Positions 8,011-16,409 of a stretch of 41,401 nt of DNA are shown here, piece after piece. The translations under genes were made by a program, and so were the position numbers. This DNA is from Blastococcus sp. TF02A-35 (GTDB taxonomy: Bacteria > Actinomycetota > Actinomycetes > Mycobacteriales > Geodermatophilaceae): NCBI RefSeq assembly GCF_004571075.1, contig NZ_SPQP01000034.1, positions 1 through 41,401 on the forward strand. The letters run 5' to 3'. Positions within the stretch are counted from its first letter, which is position 1. Every line of letters begins with the position of its first letter. The notes under the pieces are model-generated. The model was not told the origin of the DNA and ran no database searches. It saw only the letters and a list, made by a program, of their open reading frames with translations.

Positions 8011-9660
8011 GTGGGTGTGGAGACCGTCCTGCTGCTCGTGCTGGCCTCCGTGGCGGTCATCGTCACCGTGCACGCCCTCGCCGAGCGGACGGGGCTGCCG
8101 GCCGCGGCGCTGCTGACCCTCGTCGGCCTCGGCTACGCGCTGCTGCCCGCCGACGAGATCGAGCTCGACCCCGAGCTGGTCCTCACGCTCGTCCTCCCGC
8201 CGCTGCTCTACAGCGCGGCCCTGGAGTCCTCCCTCGGCGCCATCCGGCGCAACCTGCGCACGGTCGTCAGCCTCTCGGTGCTGCTGGTCCTGGTCACGGC
8301 GCTGGTCATCGGCGCCGGGTTCGCCCTCCTCGTCACCGGCGCCACCCTCGCGGCCGGCATCGCGCTGGGCGCGGCCGTCGCCCCGCCCGACCCGGTCGCC
8401 GCGCTGGCGGTGGGGCGGAAGGTCGGCCTCCCCCCGCGACTGATCACCCTCATCCAGGGCGAGGGGCTGCTCAACGACGCCACCGCGCTCACCATCCTGA
8501 CCGTGGCGGTCGCCGCGGCCCAGGGCGACGGCTTCTCCACCCCCGCCGCCGTGGGCCAGTTCCTGCTGGCCGCCGCCGGAGGCGTGCTCGCCGGGGTGGC
8601 CGTGGCGTTCGGTGTGCGGCCCCTGCGCCGGCTGCGCCGCGACCCGCTCACCTCCAACGCCATCAGCCTGGCCACGCCGTTCGTCGCCTACCTGCTCGGT
8701 GAGGCCGTGCACGTCTCCGGCGTCCTCGCCGTCGTCGTCGCCGGGCTGGTGATCGGGCACAACAACGCCAGCTGGGCGTCGGGGGCCAGCCGGCTGCAGA
8801 CCAACGCCGTCTGGCGGCTGGTGAGCTTCCTCCTCGAGGGGTTCGTGTTCCTGCTGATCGGCCAGCAGCTCCCGGCCGTCATCCGCGGGCTGGGCGGGTA
8901 CGACACCGGCACCGTCGTGACCGCGTCGCTGGTCACCCTCGGCGGCGTCCTGCTGGTGCGCCCGCTGTGGCTGCTGCTCACCGAGTCGCTGCCGCAGTCG
9001 CTGCACACCCGGCTCGGCGCGTCCGAGGACCCCGGCGACCGGCCCGCTGCCGTCCGGCGGCTGCGCGGTCGCGAGATCGTCGTCCTCAGCTGGGCCGGCA
9101 CCCGTGGCGTGATCAGCCTGGCCGCGATCTTCACGCTGCCCGAGGTCACCACGACCGGGGAGCCGTTCCCCGACCGCTCCCTGCTGCTGTTCTGCGCCTT
9201 CCTCGCGGTGCTCGTGACCCTGGTCGGGCAGGGGGTCACCTTCGCCCCGCTGGTCCGCGCCCTCGGGCTGCGCGCCGACCAGGCCGACCAGGCGCGGCTG
9301 CGCAACCAGGCCCGCATCGCCTCGGTCGAGGCGGCGCTGCGCCGGCTGGACGACCTCGCCACCGACGACTGCGACCAGGTGGAGGCCGAGGCGCTGGACG
9401 TGCTCCGCTCCCAGCTGCGGACCCGGCTGTCGGGCTACCGCAAGCGGATGGACATGCTCGTCGGCGCCGAGCCGGGCGAGGTCCCGCTCGCGCCGCAGTA
9501 CGAGGCGGCGCTGCGGTTCCGGCGGGCGGCCCTGGACGCGCAGCGCGAGGAGCTGCTGCGGTGGCGGGACGGCGGGCAGCTGCCCGACGAGGGGCTGCGC
9601 TCGCTCACCCGCGAGCTCGACCACGAGGAGGGCCGGCTCCCGGCCCGGGCGTTCCGCTGA
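8011..9660 (+). CDS. CPA1 family Na+/H+ (cation/proton) antiporter
   Basis: A 549-residue membrane protein. About 400 residues form roughly a dozen membrane segments, and a cytoplasmic tail of about 130 residues follows from around residue 420 (RADQADQARLRNQ onward). CPA1 signatures are visible: LVLPPLLYSAALE, AVAPPDPVAALAVG and GEGLLNDATALT, in which the Asp of the ND motif binds the ion. It exchanges Na+ or another cation for protons at the cytoplasmic membrane. The GTG at 8011 is used; a GTG two codons later is possible. It converges on the formate/nitrite channel gene, and both stop codons sit in the 10-bp palindrome TGAGCGCTCA. Confidence 0.92.
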   Translation: MGVETVLLLVLASVAVIVTVHALAERTGLPAAALLTLVGLGYALLPADEIELDPELVLTLVLPPLLYSAALESSLGAIRRNLRTVVSLSVLLVLVTALVIGAGFALLVTGATLAAGIALGAAVAPPDPVAALAVGRKVGLPPRLITLIQGEGLLNDATALTILTVAVAAAQGDGFSTPAAVGQFLLAAAGGVLAGVAVAFGVRPLRRLRRDPLTSNAISLATPFVAYLLGEAVHVSGVLAVVVAGLVIGHNNASWASGASRLQTNAVWRLVSFLLEGFVFLLIGQQLPAVIRGLGGYDTGTVVTASLVTLGGVLLVRPLWLLLTESLPQSLHTRLGASEDPGDRPAAVRRLRGREIVVLSWAGTRGVISLAAIFTLPEVTTTGEPFPDRSLLLFCAFLAVLVTLVGQGVTFAPLVRALGLRADQADQARLRNQARIASVEAALRRLDDLATDDCDQVEAEALDVLRSQLRTRLSGYRKRMDMLVGAEPGEVPLAPQYEAALRFRRAALDAQREELLRWRDGGQLPDEGLRSLTRELDHEEGRLPARAFR

Positions 9661-9667
9661 GCGCTCA
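9658..9667. repeat. 10-bp palindrome carrying two convergent stop codons
   Basis: TGAGCGCTCA is a perfect palindrome. Its first three bases are the antiporter stop and its last three are the stop of the convergent channel gene. The genes are therefore only four bases apart, with no room for a separate terminator. Confidence 0.7.
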
Positions 9668-10516
9668 GCCGCGCTCGGCGGGCTCCGCGGCCGCCGCCTC
9701 CGCCGTCGTCCCCGGCTGGTCGCGGAGGAACAGGTACCAGTAGGACGTCGCCACGAAGACGACGGCGCCGACCAGGTTGCCCGCCGCGGCCAGCAGCCAG
9801 TTCACCAGCGTCTCGCTCCACCCGATGTCCGGCACCCCGGCGAAGATCGCCGCGGGCAGGAAGAACATGTTGGCGACGACGTGGTCGAAACCCATCGCGA
9901 CGAACGCCATGATCGGGAAGAAGATCGCCAGCACCTTGCCGGAGACGTTGGTGGCCGCCAGCGACATCCAGACGCCGAGGCAGACCAGCCAGTTGCAGCC
10001 GACCCCGCGCAGGAAGGTCTGCCACGGCGACTCCCCCAGCGCCTTGCCCTCGGCGATCCCGGCCAGCCGCTCGTAGGTCAGCCCGGAGCTGCCGGTGGCG
10101 TCCGCGTCGCCGATGACCCCGGTCTGCACGGCCAGGAAGAACGCCACGAACAGCGCACCCAGCAGGTTGCCCAGGAGCACGAGCGTGAGGTTCCGGACGA
10201 CGTCGCCGATCCCCAGCTTCCCGTTCATGGCGCCCAGTGGGACCAGCATCATGTTGCCGGTGGCCAGGTCCGAGCCCGCGATGAGGACGAGCACCAGGCC
10301 GAGGGTGAACGCCGCGCCCATGAACAGGGTCGGCAGCGTGCCCCAGGTGGCCGGGTCCAGCCCCGAGGAGACGGTGATCGCCACCAGGGCGCCGAAGGCG
10401 ATGTAGGCCCCGGCCAGGAACGAGCTGACCAGCACCCGGTCCCAGCTCCGGTGGACCTTCTTCGCCCCCGTCGCGGCCGCCACCTGGGCCATCTCCTGCG
10501 GTTCGCGTGCCGACAT
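9665..10516 (-). CDS. Formate/nitrite transporter (FNT) family channel
   Basis: A 283-residue protein with six predicted membrane segments and the FNT signature region GFDHVVANMFFLPAA. A second family motif is SDLATGNMMLVPLGAMNGK. FNT proteins form pentameric channels for formate, nitrite, hydrosulfide or similar small anions in the cytoplasmic membrane. The ATG at 10516 has a GGGGGAG ribosome site just upstream, which rejects the longer in-frame extension. It is divergent from a formaldehyde-dehydrogenase-like gene, so formate is an attractive but unproven substrate. Confidence 0.9.
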   Translation of the reverse strand: MSAREPQEMAQVAAATGAKKVHRSWDRVLVSSFLAGAYIAFGALVAITVSSGLDPATWGTLPTLFMGAAFTLGLVLVLIAGSDLATGNMMLVPLGAMNGKLGIGDVVRNLTLVLLGNLLGALFVAFFLAVQTGVIGDADATGSSGLTYERLAGIAEGKALGESPWQTFLRGVGCNWLVCLGVWMSLAATNVSGKVLAIFFPIMAFVAMGFDHVVANMFFLPAAIFAGVPDIGWSETLVNWLLAAAGNLVGAVVFVATSYWYLFLRDQPGTTAEAAAAEPAERG

Positions 10517-10702
10517 GTCGTCTCCCCCGTGGATGGGCGTCTCCAGGGCAGCCTCCCGCCGGGCCGTCCGGGCGGCAACCGGGTGCGCCCGCGGACGGTG
10601 CGCCGGCCCCGACGCGTGACCACGGGACGAGGGGGTAGGTCGGCACCGGCGACGCGGACGCCGGTGAGCAGCGCCGGGCACCGTCCGCGCGCAGTGTCGT
10701 CA

Positions 10703-10718
10703 CCCTCCCGCGGGAGGG
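10703..10718. promoter_or_regulatory. 16-bp perfect palindrome CCCTCCCGCGGGAGGG
   Basis: This palindrome lies in the 223-base region between the divergent channel and dehydrogenase genes, 21 bases before the dehydrogenase ATG and just ahead of its GAGGAG ribosome site (10726-10731). It could be an operator or a leader hairpin. A GGGTAG at 10633-10638 resembles a SigB-type -10 box but lacks a good -35 partner. Confidence 0.35.
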
Positions 10719-10739
10719 GCCCGCAGAGGAGTGGACGAG

Positions 10740-11948
10740 ATGAAGGCAGTGGTGTGGCATGGCGTCGGGGACATCCGGCTCGACGACGTGCCCGACCCGA
10801 CCATCCAGGACCCGACCGACGCGATCGTCGAGATCACCGCGACGGGGATCTGCGGCACCGACCTGCATTTCGTGCGCGGCACGATGTCGGGCATGGTCGA
10901 GGGCACGATCCTCGGGCACGAGGCCGTGGGGATCGTGCGCGAGACCGGCCCGGGGGTGCGCAACCTGCGCGAGGGCGACCGCGTGGTCATCCCCTCCACG
11001 GTCGGGTGCGGCACCTGCTCGTACTGCCGGGCCGGGTACTACGCCCAGTGCGACAAGGCCAACCCCAACGGCCCCTCGGCCGGCACCTGCTTCTTCGGCG
11101 GGCCGCAGAGCACCGGCCCCGTCGACGGGCTGCAGGCCCAGTACGCGCGCATCCCGTTCGCCCACGTGGGACCGGTGTGGCTGCCGGAGCAGGTCACCGA
11201 CGACCAGGCGATCCTGCTGTCGGACATCTACCCCACCGCCTGGTTCGGTGCCCGGCTCGCCGAGGTGGGCCAGGGCGACACCGTGCTCGTCCTCGGCGCC
11301 GGTCCGGTCGGCCAGTTCGCGATCACCAGCGCCTTCCAGCAGGGCGCCGGCCGGGTGCTGGTCGTCGACGGGGTCGGCAGCCGGCTCGCGCAGGCCCGCG
11401 GGCGCGGCGCCGAGGCGGTCGACTTCAACGCCGAGGACCCGGTGGCCGTCGTCCAGGAGCTCACCGGCGGCATCGGGGTGGACCGGGTCATCGACGCCGT
11501 CGGCGTCGACGCCCAGCGGCCGAGGTCCGGTCCGGCGGCCGGGGCGGCCGAGCAGCAGGCCGACGCGTTCGACCAGGAGCGCGCGCAGGTCGCGCCCGAG
11601 CAGAACCCGCAGGGCGACACCTGGGTGGCCGGCGACGCCCCGAGCCAGGCCGCGCAGTGGGCAGTCCAGGCCGTGGCCAAGGCGGGCACGATCGGGATCA
11701 TCGGGGTGTACCCGCCGGACATGACGAGCTATCCGATCGGCGCGGCGATGAACAAGAACCTGACCGTGAAGATGGGCAACTGCAACCACCGCCGGTACAT
11801 CCCGCGTCTGGTCGACCTGGTGCGCACCGGCGCCATCGACCCCTCCACGGTGCTCACCCAGGTCGAGGACATGCCCTCGGTGCTGGACGCCTACGAGACC
11901 TTCGACCGGCGGGAGAGCGGCTGGACCAAGGCCGTGGTCGCACCGTGA
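10740..11948 (+). CDS. Zinc-dependent medium-chain alcohol dehydrogenase, formaldehyde-dehydrogenase-like
   Basis: A 402-residue MDR dehydrogenase. Catalytic zinc ligands are visible as Cys38 (GICGTD) and His60-Glu61 (LGHEAVG). The structural zinc lobe has Cys90, 93, 96 and 104 (GCGTCSYCRAGYYAQC). A Rossmann motif VLGAGPVGQFA follows. An insert of about 50 residues after DAVGVDAQRP is like that of glutathione-independent formaldehyde dehydrogenases, so an aldehyde or small alcohol is a likely substrate with NAD. The ATG at 10740 has GAGGAG eight bases upstream. Its TGA overlaps the next gene's GTG (GTGA), so the two are translationally coupled. Confidence 0.87.
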   Translation: MKAVVWHGVGDIRLDDVPDPTIQDPTDAIVEITATGICGTDLHFVRGTMSGMVEGTILGHEAVGIVRETGPGVRNLREGDRVVIPSTVGCGTCSYCRAGYYAQCDKANPNGPSAGTCFFGGPQSTGPVDGLQAQYARIPFAHVGPVWLPEQVTDDQAILLSDIYPTAWFGARLAEVGQGDTVLVLGAGPVGQFAITSAFQQGAGRVLVVDGVGSRLAQARGRGAEAVDFNAEDPVAVVQELTGGIGVDRVIDAVGVDAQRPRSGPAAGAAEQQADAFDQERAQVAPEQNPQGDTWVAGDAPSQAAQWAVQAVAKAGTIGIIGVYPPDMTSYPIGAAMNKNLTVKMGNCNHRRYIPRLVDLVRTGAIDPSTVLTQVEDMPSVLDAYETFDRRESGWTKAVVAP

Positions 11949-12643
11949 GCTCCGACGGCCCGGGGATCACCGTCGCCCCCGGCACGGTCGTCGTCTGGAC
12001 CGATGTCGTGTGCGCCTGGTCCACCGTCGCGCTCCACCGCTTCTACGAGGCGCGGGGGCGGCTGGGCCTCGACGACGCGGTCCGCGTGGACCACCGCCTG
12101 TTCCTGCTGGAGGACGTCAACCGGTTCGCCATCCCCCAGCGGATGGTCGATGCCGAGATCCCCGTGGTCGGGCAGCTCGAGCCCTCCCTGGGCCTCTCGC
12201 CGTGGCAGGGCGAGCCGTCGGCCTGGCCGGTCACGGGGCTCCCGGCCGACGAGGCGGTGCACGCCGCCAAGCTGCAGTCCCCGGCCGCCGCCGAGCAGCT
12301 GGACATGGCGTTGCGGCTGGCGTTCTTCCGCGACAGCCGGTGCATCAGCATGCTGCACGAGGTGGTCGACGTCGCCCGGGGCGGCGACCTCGTCGACGCC
12401 GACGCCATCGCGGCGGCGCTCGACGACGGCCGGGCACGGGGGCCGATGATGGCCGGCTACCGCGCGCACCGCGAGGCCGTGCAGGGCAGCCCGCACTTCT
12501 TCCTCGCCGACGGCTCCGACGTGCACAACCCGGGCATCGAGATGCACCCGGACGAGGACGGCGGCTACCCGGTGGTCGACTCCGACGACCGGTCGGTCTA
12601 CGAGGACCTCGTCCGCCGCGCTGCCGGCGCCGCCCAGGGGTGA
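11945..12643 (+). CDS. DsbA-family thioredoxin-like protein with a CAWS active-site motif
   Basis: A 232-residue DsbA/FrnE-type protein. The first strand VVVWTDVVCAWSTVAL carries the active-site position, but it reads C-A-W-S (Cys23, Ser26) rather than C-P-W-C, leaving one thiol. A helical insertion follows, and the C-terminal half has GSPHFFLADGSDVHNPG, which matches the cis-Pro and last-strand region. The family includes 2-hydroxychromene-2-carboxylate isomerase, which also lacks the second Cys, so it may isomerise or bind a glutathione-like thiol instead of making disulfides. It is coupled to the dehydrogenase by a GTGA overlap. Confidence 0.8.
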   Translation: MSSDGPGITVAPGTVVVWTDVVCAWSTVALHRFYEARGRLGLDDAVRVDHRLFLLEDVNRFAIPQRMVDAEIPVVGQLEPSLGLSPWQGEPSAWPVTGLPADEAVHAAKLQSPAAAEQLDMALRLAFFRDSRCISMLHEVVDVARGGDLVDADAIAAALDDGRARGPMMAGYRAHREAVQGSPHFFLADGSDVHNPGIEMHPDEDGGYPVVDSDDRSVYEDLVRRAAGAAQG

Positions 12644-12673
12644 GCGGCGCCGGCGGACGCTGGCCCGCGGACG

Positions 12674-13783
12674 TCAGCGCAGGCGGACCGGGCCCGCTCC
12701 GACGGGGGTCCGGAAGAGGACGTAGGGCTTGCGCCGCTGGTCCTCCCCGCCGCGGTACTTGTCCTGCCGGTACAGCTGGTTGGCCGTGACGTAGAGGTGG
12801 CCGTCCGCGGCGACCGACATGGTGTCCGGCCACAGCAGCCGCGGGTCGTGCACCACCGTCTCCCACGACCCGTCCGGCGACCGCCGGTGGATCGCGTCGT
12901 GCTCGCCGTCGGTGACGTACAGCCGCCCCTGGTCGTCGGTCTCCAGGCCGTCGCTGACGCAGCCCTTGTCGCCCTCGTCCCGCACGGTGGCGGCCACGGC
13001 GTCGTCGGGCTGCCCGCGGTCGACCAGGGCGTCGACCGACACGGAGTACCACCGCCGCCCGGCCAGCGGGCAGTAGTAGAGCCGGCTCCCGTCAGCGGCG
13101 ATCGCGATGCCGTCGGCGCCCATGGTCACCGGCGTGACCTCGCCGTCGGACGAGCGCTCCACGAACTCCTGCCCCTCGACGACCATCCGGAGGTCCGGCG
13201 GGGTGGTCGCCTTGGTGCTGGGGTGCTCGTGCAGCCGCCGCCAGGACTCCCCGGAGGCCAGGTCGACCACGATGATCCCGTTGGCCCCCTGGTCGGAGGA
13301 GTCGGTGATGAACGCCGTCCCCTCCTGGCCCCGGCGCAGGTCGAACCGGACGTCGTTGAGGTAGGTCGTCGGCAGCGCCACGTCGGTCGGGAACAGGATG
13401 GTCCGCACGACCTGGTCGGTGGCCAGGTCGACGCAGACCAGCTTCGGGCCGCCGTGCTCGGTGGGCCGGAACATCGGGCTGCCGGTGTCCAGGACCCACA
13501 GCCGGTCGGCGGGGTCGACGACGACGCTCTGCACCGACACCAGCCGCTCCGGGTCCGCGTCGGACCGGTTGTCGTTGAGCTCCTGCGACGGGAAGGCTAC
13601 GGCCTCCCCGTCCCGGATCTCCCCCACGGTGAACCCGACCTCGTCGCCCCACTTCGGGTAGCACACGAAGATCCGGCCACCGTGCGAGACCGTCACCCCC
13701 GTGGGCATGGCGTCGGAGAAGAGGTGCACGACCTCCAGCTCGCCGATGGTCTCCTCGGCGGCGACCTCCACCTCCGGTGTCAC
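12674..13783 (-). CDS. Major royal jelly/yellow (MRJP) family protein
   Basis: A 369-residue protein of the MRJP/yellow family, a six-bladed beta-propeller. Family-typical stretches are visible: RIFVCYPKWGDEVGFTVGE, VSVQSVVVDPADRLWVLDTG, FITDSSDQGANGIIVVDL and MGADGIAIAADGSRLYYCPL. Insect relatives include dopachrome-converting enzymes; bacterial ones are mostly uncharacterised and bind small ligands. There is no signal peptide. The GTG start at 13783 overlaps the stop of the upstream hemerythrin-esterase gene (GTGA), so the two proteins are made together. Confidence 0.85.
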   Translation of the reverse strand: MTPEVEVAAEETIGELEVVHLFSDAMPTGVTVSHGGRIFVCYPKWGDEVGFTVGEIRDGEAVAFPSQELNDNRSDADPERLVSVQSVVVDPADRLWVLDTGSPMFRPTEHGGPKLVCVDLATDQVVRTILFPTDVALPTTYLNDVRFDLRRGQEGTAFITDSSDQGANGIIVVDLASGESWRRLHEHPSTKATTPPDLRMVVEGQEFVERSSDGEVTPVTMGADGIAIAADGSRLYYCPLAGRRWYSVSVDALVDRGQPDDAVAATVRDEGDKGCVSDGLETDDQGRLYVTDGEHDAIHRRSPDGSWETVVHDPRLLWPDTMSVAADGHLYVTANQLYRQDKYRGGEDQRRKPYVLFRTPVGAGPVRLR

Positions 13784-15357
13784 AGGGACCCGCGCCCCTG
13801 CTGCACGCCGCCGAATGCGCGCGTGAGGTGCGCGGCGGCCTCTTGCTGGGCCTGCTCGGCCTCGTCGAGCACCGCCGCGGCGCCGAAGAACTCGTGCATG
13901 ACCCCGGCGTAGTGGCGGTGCGTGGTCGCGACGCCCGCCGCCTCGAGGTCGCGCGCGAACTGCTCGCCCTGGCTGCGGAGCACGTCGCGCTCGTCGGTGA
14001 TGACGAGCGTCGGCGGCATCTGCGCCCGCTGCTCGGTCGTCCAGCCCAGGAGGTCGATGCGCGGGTCCTGCGCGGCGTCCGGCCTGCCCTCGAAGGCGTG
14101 CATGGCCATCCAGCTCAGCAGCGCGCGGTTGAGCGGGCGGCCGTCCGCGGCATCGACCATGGACTCCCCGAACTGCTCTCCGGTGGTGAGCGGGTAGACG
14201 CAGACCTGGGCCAGCGGCAGCGGCTGGCCGTTGGCAGCCAGCTGCAGGCAGGTCGCCGCGGCCATGTTCCCGCCCACCGACTCGCCGCCGATGGCCACGC
14301 GCGAGGCGTCACCACCGAAGGAGGCCGCGTTCTGCAGCACGTAGTGGTAGGCGGTGAGGACGTCGTCGTGCGATGCCGGGAAGACCGCCTCGGGCGCGCG
14401 CCGGTAGTCCGGCGTCACGACGATCGCACCCGTCTTGTTCGTCAGGCCGCGGCAGGAGGCGTCGTAGTGGTCGTCGATGTCGAACAGCACCCAGCCGCCG
14501 CCGTGGATCCACATGACCACCGGCAGGGGCGCGGTGCCCGCGTCGGCCGGCTTGTAGACCCGCAGCCGCTGCGTGCCGCCGGCGCCGTCGGGGATGTCCA
14601 GGTCCTCGACCGAGCCGACCGCCTCCGGTCCCTCGAGACCGCGCTCGGCCATGACCTTCTCCACCGCCTCCTTCGGCCCCGGCTGCTTGCGGGCCTGGTC
14701 GGGGGTGAGGATCTCGAACGACAGCGGCCCCAGCGAGGAGTGCGCGTCGACGATGGCCTGCGCCTGCGGGTTCAGCAGGCCGGACGCGTCGGTGGCTGCC
14801 TCCTTCTGCTTGCCCGAGAGCAGGTCGCGGACGTGGTCCAGCGGCTTGGCCAGCATGCCGGCGATCCGCTCGGCCAGGCCCTCGTCCGGGGCGCTCGGGT
14901 GCGGACGGGTCGGGGCCTGGCGCTTGGCGGCCAGGAACTCCTTGCCGAGCTGCGCCATCCGCTCCGGGCCGGCCTTGCGCCGGAACTCCGGCAGCTCCTC
15001 GGTCTCCTCGTCGTCCACGTGGTGGCGGACGAGGCCGATCAGCTCGGTCAGCGCCTGCTCGAACTCGTCCTGCCCCGGCTCGGTGCTCCCGAGCACGACG
15101 AGCAGCTCCTTGATCCGCTGGTGCTCGTGCTCGGCGTCGTCGTGCTCGTCCTGCATGCCGATCTCCGACCAGATCGGGTACAGCACCGTCTCCTCGGCGA
15201 AGGCGTGCAGCGCCAGCTCGAGCGAGATCTGGTCCACCAGCACGCGCCGGTTGCCGCGACCGGCCTCCAGGTGCTGGAACTGGCGCTCGACGATCGCGTG
15301 GTCGTCGGCGATGAGATGGTCGATGTCGCCGGGCAGGGTCGGGTAGTCCAGGGCCAC
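13780..15357 (-). CDS. Hemerythrin (HHE) domain fused to an HSL-type alpha/beta-hydrolase
   Basis: A 525-residue fusion. Residues about 13-125 form a hemerythrin HHE domain with iron-ligand candidates His20, His51/Glu55 (HAFAEE), His77/79 and His112/113 with Glu117. A helical linker of about 110 residues follows. Residues about 255-500 form a hormone-sensitive-lipase-type esterase with the HGGG oxyanion motif (285-288), Ser360 (GESVGGN), Asp458 and His488 (MHEF). HHE domains bind a di-iron centre that senses or carries O2, NO or peroxide; HSL esterases hydrolyse short acyl esters. All key residues of both halves appear present. Its stop overlaps the MRJP start. Confidence 0.9.
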   Translation of the reverse strand: MALDYPTLPGDIDHLIADDHAIVERQFQHLEAGRGNRRVLVDQISLELALHAFAEETVLYPIWSEIGMQDEHDDAEHEHQRIKELLVVLGSTEPGQDEFEQALTELIGLVRHHVDDEETEELPEFRRKAGPERMAQLGKEFLAAKRQAPTRPHPSAPDEGLAERIAGMLAKPLDHVRDLLSGKQKEAATDASGLLNPQAQAIVDAHSSLGPLSFEILTPDQARKQPGPKEAVEKVMAERGLEGPEAVGSVEDLDIPDGAGGTQRLRVYKPADAGTAPLPVVMWIHGGGWVLFDIDDHYDASCRGLTNKTGAIVVTPDYRRAPEAVFPASHDDVLTAYHYVLQNAASFGGDASRVAIGGESVGGNMAAATCLQLAANGQPLPLAQVCVYPLTTGEQFGESMVDAADGRPLNRALLSWMAMHAFEGRPDAAQDPRIDLLGWTTEQRAQMPPTLVITDERDVLRSQGEQFARDLEAAGVATTHRHYAGVMHEFFGAAAVLDEAEQAQQEAAAHLTRAFGGVQQGRGSL

Positions 15358-15427
15358 GGAGCTGCTCCTCAGGGGTCGATCGAGGGTGTCGTCGACCGCC
15401 TCACCTCGACGATCGGTGGTGTGCGAC

Positions 15428-15452
15428 CTACCCGGGGTATGCGCAGGTACAC
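15428..15452 (-). promoter_or_regulatory. SigB/SigF-type promoter candidate for the HHE-esterase operon
   Basis: On the minus strand, GTGT (15452-15449), a 15-base spacer and GGGTAG (15433-15428) match the GTTT-N14-16-GGGTAT pattern of actinobacterial general-stress sigma factors. It lies about 70 bases upstream of the ATG at 15357. Stress control would suit a hemerythrin protein. The match is by eye only. Confidence 0.35.
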
Positions 15453-15466
15453 CCGCCCGTGGGGGC

Positions 15467-16336
15467 TCAGCCGCGCTCAGGCGCCAGCCCGGCGATCAGC
15501 GCGCTCAGGTCGACAGCACCGGGGTCGGGCAGCCGCTCCGCGGCGGCGTCCATGGTGGCGAGGACCGCGCTGTCGAGCCGGTCGGGGACGCCCGCCGTGC
15601 GCAGCGCCGAGCGGATGAGGCGGGCGTCCTTGGCCGCGCCGGTGAGCCCGAAGCTCACCGGGAACTCGCCCTCGAGCATCATCCCGCCCTTGAGGTGGGC
15701 GTACGGCGTGTCCATCGGGCCGCCCTCGATGGCGGCGAGGAAGTGCCGGGGGTCCAGGCCCAGCCCGCGGGCCAGGGCGATCGACTGCGCCACCCCGGCG
15801 GTGAGCATGAACAGCCACGCGTTGGCGGCCATCTTCAGTCGGCTGCCCGCACCGGCCTCCCCCACCCAGAGCGTCTTCCCGCCGATGGCGTCCAGGACCG
15901 GGGAGAGCCGCTCGCGGAGCTCCTCGGGACCGGACGCCAGCACCACGAGGGACCCCTGCTCGGCAGGCTCCTTCGTGCCCAGCACCGGGGAGTCCACCAG
16001 GACCAGCCCCAGCTCCCGGGCCAGGTCGGCGGTGCGGTCGGCGCCCTCCACGCCCACGGTGGAGGTCTGCAACCACACCGTCCCGGCCGCCGGGGCCGCC
16101 TTCCGGACCACGTCGACGACGGCGTCGGCGTCCAGCACCATCGTCAGCACGACGTCGGCGCCGTCCGCGGCCTCGGCCGGCGAGCCGCACGCCTGGTCCC
16201 CCGTACCGGTCAGCGCCTCGGCCTTGCTGCCGTCCCGGTTCCACATCCGGACCGTGATGCCGGCCCGGCGCAGCGAGCGCACCATGCCCGCCCCCATCGT
16301 GCCGGTGCCGAGGACCGCGACCACCTGGTTCGTCAT
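15467..16336 (-). CDS. NAD(P)-dependent beta-hydroxyacid dehydrogenase family (HIBADH/6PGDH-like)
   Basis: A 289-residue protein with an N-terminal Rossmann motif VLGTGTMGAGM (8-18) and a cofactor-selecting MWNRDGSKAEAL stretch. The substrate loop reads VDSPVLGTKEPAEQG, where the family usually has DxPVSGG. The catalytic Lys168 lies in GSRLKMAANAW. The family oxidises 3-hydroxyisobutyrate, tartronate semialdehyde and similar beta-hydroxyacids, and includes imine reductases, which often have altered substrate loops; the substrate here is open. The ATG at 16336 begins directly at the first strand. It is followed on the same strand by the hemerythrin-esterase gene, which has its own promoter candidate. 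Confidence 0.87.
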   Translation of the reverse strand: MTNQVVAVLGTGTMGAGMVRSLRRAGITVRMWNRDGSKAEALTGTGDQACGSPAEAADGADVVLTMVLDADAVVDVVRKAAPAAGTVWLQTSTVGVEGADRTADLARELGLVLVDSPVLGTKEPAEQGSLVVLASGPEELRERLSPVLDAIGGKTLWVGEAGAGSRLKMAANAWLFMLTAGVAQSIALARGLGLDPRHFLAAIEGGPMDTPYAHLKGGMMLEGEFPVSFGLTGAAKDARLIRSALRTAGVPDRLDSAVLATMDAAAERLPDPGAVDLSALIAGLAPERG

Positions 16337-16409
16337 GGCTCCATGCTGAGGGCCGTCACGGGGTCCGGCAGCACGGCGACGCGCACGGCCCGGCCGGCGC
16401 GGCGGCAGG

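Noticed and set aside
10633..10638. GGGTAG as a SigB-type promoter of the dehydrogenase
   Set aside because: No GTTT/GTGT lies at 14-16 bases upstream; the nearest GTGA is 13 bases away, so the match is too weak to list as a feature.
9435..12643. Very long open frames of 784 and 920 residues across the antiporter, channel and dehydrogenase genes
   Set aside because: They are shadow frames; the real genes in these stretches have recognisable motifs and ribosome sites, and the long frames have only low-complexity GC-driven composition.
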